Below are positions 60,101-64,000 of a DNA stretch of 64,000 nt, in pieces. The DNA is taken from contig NC_090723.1 of assembly GCF_040954835.1 (NCBI RefSeq), positions 3,172,001 through 3,236,000 on the forward strand. The letters are read 5' to 3'. The notes under the pieces are model-generated. The model was not told the origin of the DNA. It was given only the letters and a program-made list of their open reading frames with translations, and searched no databases. Positions within the stretch are counted from its first letter, which is position 1, and each line of letters opens with the position of its first letter. The DNA comes from Lepisosteus oculatus (taxonomy: Eukaryota > Chordata > Actinopteri > Semionotiformes > Lepisosteidae). A program made the translations under genes and the position numbers.

Positions 60101-62060
60101 AGCTTATTATTTTTGAATTAGTTTAAATGCATTCTCATTTGTCTGTCTTGTTTTTGGTTTAAACATATGCCCCTGGCTGTTATATTTAACCAGATCATGT
60201 TCCAAGCTTTGGCTAAAAGGTAAAAAGATGATTGCTTCGGAAGCAGTACAGGCAACTGGAGCTTGATTCTTAGTCAAACCTACAGTACTCAACCCTTGCG
60301 TATTACAATAGGTTAGAATGGAATATGTGCAGAAAGAGAACCTTACTTTAGGATGAAATTAATGAAAAGCCATAAATGTGCAGCAACCCACACAGTTAGA
60401 AAAGCACAGCTAAGGCAACGTTAAAAATGTATTTGGATTGTGATTTTTAAAAATCTTAACTATTCAGCATGCTGAACTGTACAGTATATGCCAAGCAGTT
60501 GCAAGTCATAGAAAATTATCCGTATAAAACTGTACTGATATATTAGAAAACATACTTGTGCTTCCAAAATGATACATAAGCTAAAAAATGAACAGCAAAA
60601 AAAACATTCTAGCATTGGCTCTAAATATAACTTGAGTTGAACATTTTTCATATCAGCAAAACCTAGATTGTACAGAGACGACATCCACCCCCACCACATG
60701 AGTCACTCAGCAAGTGTTTCTAGTTATAAATTTTCATCCCTGGGATCCAGTTTTTTATTCACTACAACGTAGTATTGTCTCACAGGGCAAAAAGATTGCC
60801 TTCCTGTTCCCAGTCCTTTAAAAAGGTAGTGTGGCATTGCTTGTACTGTACTTCTCTCTTTTAATGCTTGTCATGAAGTGCAGTCGGTGTTCTTCCACTA
60901 TGTTGGGTTAAACTGTTGGGTGATGGGAACTCGAAGTGTGTTTGAGACCAGCTGTGACTGTATTTTCACCACTCTCAGATGTCATTTTCTGTTTTTTTTT
61001 TCCATCGGCTATTTTCTGTTTTTTGTTTCCCAAGAAAATCAGACCCTGAAATAAGTCGTGTGGCTGACGGGTGGTGGGATGGACCGATGTGTGAAAATGG
61101 TTTCTGGTGATGAACAGAACTAGTGAGGAAAGAAATGAAATTCATTAGCAGGTTGCTTTGATTAATGGCTGCAGCAGCACTCTCAGCCCTAACTCCTCTG
61201 TGCTCAGAAACAATGAGGGCTGCACTCCAAAGCCAGAAGACGTTACAATTTTGCATACAGAGAAGGAGGGATCATTCACATGGTGATTTAGTAGATGGAA
61301 ATATTCCCAGCCGTGAAAGCCATCCGTATTATGAGTCATACATTTTTTGAGACATACCTTTCAATGAAACAGGAAGGTGTGCAGAAATACTTAAAATTTG
61401 GATTTGAATTTAACAGTACAAGCATGGTAGGAATGCTTTCCTTCTCACTTTTTCCTTTTACACTGTTGAAGTCTGCTTGCATGTTGCTGTCTTATAAAGT
61501 TGTTTTATTTAAGAGCCTCTGAATCTTTGGGAAATAAGGAAAATATTTCTAAATAAAAGTATTAATACTACAAGTTGCTTTATCTTATGTGATTATACCA
61601 CTATACTGTATACTGTATAAACTTTGTGGACACTTTTTAGTCATTTCTTTATTACTATTATTTCAAAATTTAAATGTGTAATATAATGTGAAACATTATC
61701 AGTTAATACTAAAAGTTTTAATTATCTTTTTTTATCTTTATTGTTCAATGCTCCCAAACATTATCTTTATCTTTGAGTTTGGAAACTAATGCTTGGGACT
61801 CAGGACTGAGTGGAAAAAGATTTTAGGAGCTGTGAGTTATGGAAGGAGTATATTTTGGGCCAAGAGTTTTCAGAAGCCTCTACAAACTGGATAGCTAAAT
61901 TTCCAGGTGGGCAGAGGGAACACTGATTAGCTTGTTTCCTAGGTGATGAGGCAGTAATTCAGGTGATAGCGATTAGTTTGCCTCTCAGAGTATAAAGGGG
62001 CATGCCAAGGGTTGATCTTTGTCTTTTAAAGATCAGTGAAGCTTTGAAGCCTTGTTTGTA

Positions 62061-62163
62061 AGAGTTAAAGAGTTAAAGAGTTAAAGAGTTAAAGAGTTAA
62101 AGAGTTAAAGAGTTAAAGAGTTAAAGAGTTAAAGAGTTAAAGAGTTAAAGAGTTAAAGAGTTG
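62061..62163 (+). repeat. 8-base tandem repeat (AGTTAAAG), about 12-13 copies
   Basis: Almost perfect head-to-tail copies of AGTTAAAG over about 103 bases. The lack of variation suggests a young or still variable array. Confidence 0.95.
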
Positions 62164-62299
62164 GACACTACCTACATGTTAAAGGTGAAAAAGAGACTTC
62201 TAGTACCCAGTTAACTTATTAGATAGTCTGTGTTTGAAAAAACATAAGAGTAGATAGTAGAAGGTGGTATGGAATACAGTAGGAGTAAAGGGGCACACA

Positions 62300-62530
62300 G
62301 CACCAGTTAAATAAAAGCCTTTCTAAAAAAGGTTTTAAGTCTAGATTTGAAAAAGATCAGGGAAGCTGACTCTCTGATGTCCTTTGGGACAGAGTTCCAG
62401 AGCTTTAGGGTATAGCATACAAAGGCATTAGAGTGTAGAGGGCTGGGTGGAGCGATGGAAGACCAGAATATAAGGATTGAAAGTGGGGACTGGGACAATA
62501 ATAAGTCAGGGAGGAACTGAGGGGCCAAGT
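62300..62530 (-). mobile_element. 3' end fragment of a LINE
   Basis: The minus-strand frame contains LKLWNSVPKDIRESASLIFF and KSRLKTFFRKAF, the C-terminal signature of fish LINE ORF2 proteins. Same type as the fragment at 54.5 kb but with a better frame. Heavily 5' truncated. Confidence 0.7.
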
Positions 62531-64000
62531 GGAGCTAGTGCTCCAAATGTGGAGCTAGGGTTTTTAATTTGGTTTCAGCCGGGTAGCTGCCTGAAGCAGT
62601 TCTGGACTAGCTTACAAATAAACCATTTGTAAGATGAGTTTCCTGTCTTGTACTACAGAATTTTAATTTCAAGAGTGTGGCCAGTGGTGACTTGGCATCC
62701 TAGTCTATCACAGTGCACACCTTGTTTGAAGTACTGTACACAGTATAATGTGCACTGAAATATCCACAATTTCCAAATGGCCTCTTCTTGTTTATAACAG
62801 TGGTTATTTTGTAGAAATAGCTGTAAATGAGTCAAGGCCAATCAGCTTATCATGCTCATTCATTTACTAGTAATTTAATAGTCACTCATGAAGATATACA
62901 GTATAGTGAAGAGCACATACTGTATACACTCAACAATATCTTGAAACTGTACCACCACCTCAGTTGTGCGCATAGCCAGAACCGTGGGGTCTAAAAAATC
63001 TTAATTATTCTGGCTCTTTTTCCTCTGTAAGTCATCACATCATAAACATTTTGACAGCACTCTGTTTCTCTCCAGTGCTAAATGGACTTCTTGCCTTTGA
63101 GGCTTTTACAGTTTTTACTGCTCCACAACACAGGCTTCCCAAACATTGTAGAGCAATCTGCTTTGACTTCTGTTGGTAGTGTATGCATAGGCCAGACTAC
63201 CGATAAAGTGCAGCTATAAATTAATGCCAGTCCATGTGCAGTGTTCTGTGGGTGCTCAGCCTTGCATGCAGTTTACTGTCATTACAATTACAATCAACTC
63301 TTGAATTTACTGTCTTTGGCAGCAAGGCTGTTGAAGCAGGGCAGAATTAAATTTGTCTTTTCCAGAAACTCACCTGACAGCTGTGGAGTGAAATGCCCAC
63401 ACAGGTCCAAAGACAGAATGCGCACTCAGCCTTTTTATTTTGTTGTTTTTGTTTGTAGCTGACTAGCAAAGCAGTAACCTCCAAAACAGTTTGTGGAACA
63501 ACTAAAGCATGCTTATGCTGGTGGTGACATATTCTGTGATTAAGGTCAGAGCATTACCCTGGGACTGTGTGGAAAGTCACACCTATGTTCTCTTGCATGG
63601 TGTTCATATGTCTAGTTTGTCTGAGTTATCTTCAGTTTGAACACAGTTATTGGTATGTTGCCAGGTCTCTATAGAGCAGGTTAATGGCAGTAATAACAGT
63701 TTTTTTCTATCATAAGTACTGCACTGCACAAGGAGAATGGGAATGGATGCTCCTCTGACACTCATCACTGATTTATCACTCACTGCTAGCTCCATAGGCC
63801 GTGACAGGCGAGTTGGCTACTGATTGGAGGAGCTGCGTGTCTCACACTGACATCACTGCAAGGCAGAAGGTACACCAGGAAGTCACAGGATAGATGCTGT
63901 TAGATGTTAGGATAGATGAGTTTTTGCCAAGAGACTCCTACCCACCTAATCTCAGCCTTGCTCCTGGGATGCTATGGCAATTGTGGACATTGAGCATTAT

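Overview
The window looks like nuclear DNA of a ray-finned fish. It is AT-rich, its genes are split by GT-AG introns, and it carries fish-type SINE and LINE fragments. The gene set is vertebrate: slc4a1, mpeg1, a type I keratin, an endod1-like nuclease, a pentraxin, an NK-type C-type lectin and dusp3. The joint presence of slc4a1, a type I keratin and dusp3 recalls human 17q21. The species cannot be fixed from the sequence; a non-teleost fish such as a gar or bowfin is only a guess.

Layout. Positions 1-11,100 hold the 5' end of slc4a1 (band 3) on the minus strand: a noncoding exon 1, three small coding exons and part of a fourth. Positions 11,100-18,230 are gene-poor and repeat-bearing. mpeg1 (perforin-2) is a single-exon plus-strand gene at 18,305-20,494. 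A possible conserved noncoding element lies near 21,290-21,660. A complete 8-exon type I keratin gene (minus) spans 22,055-27,743; all exon lengths are canonical, but the intron-2 acceptor reads GG instead of AG. An endod1-like secreted nuclease (minus, 2 exons) is at 31,228-33,302.

The most interesting part is 35,400-53,230, a run of minus-strand receptor genes. The first (35,408-40,200) encodes a predicted 514-residue type II membrane protein: short cytoplasmic tail, transmembrane helix, a long stalk built from about sixteen 14-residue units with N-glycosylation sequons, a histidine-rich hinge, and a complete CRP/SAP-like pentraxin domain in one exon. The second (44,473-46,457) has the same membrane and stalk exons, with the same intron phases, but I find no lectin or pentraxin exon; its stalk array is partly decayed and holds a repeat insertion. 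The third (49,058-53,222) is an ITIM-bearing NK-like C-type lectin receptor. A few splice-bounded coding-like exons (40,375-42,809) between the first two remain unassigned.

Positions 57,740-58,313 hold the CpG-rich promoter and first coding exon of dusp3 (plus); the rest of the window is its first intron. mpeg1, the nuclease, the membrane pentraxin and the lectin receptor are all plausible innate-immune genes, so this is an immune-rich stretch between slc4a1 and dusp3. That they work together is inference only.
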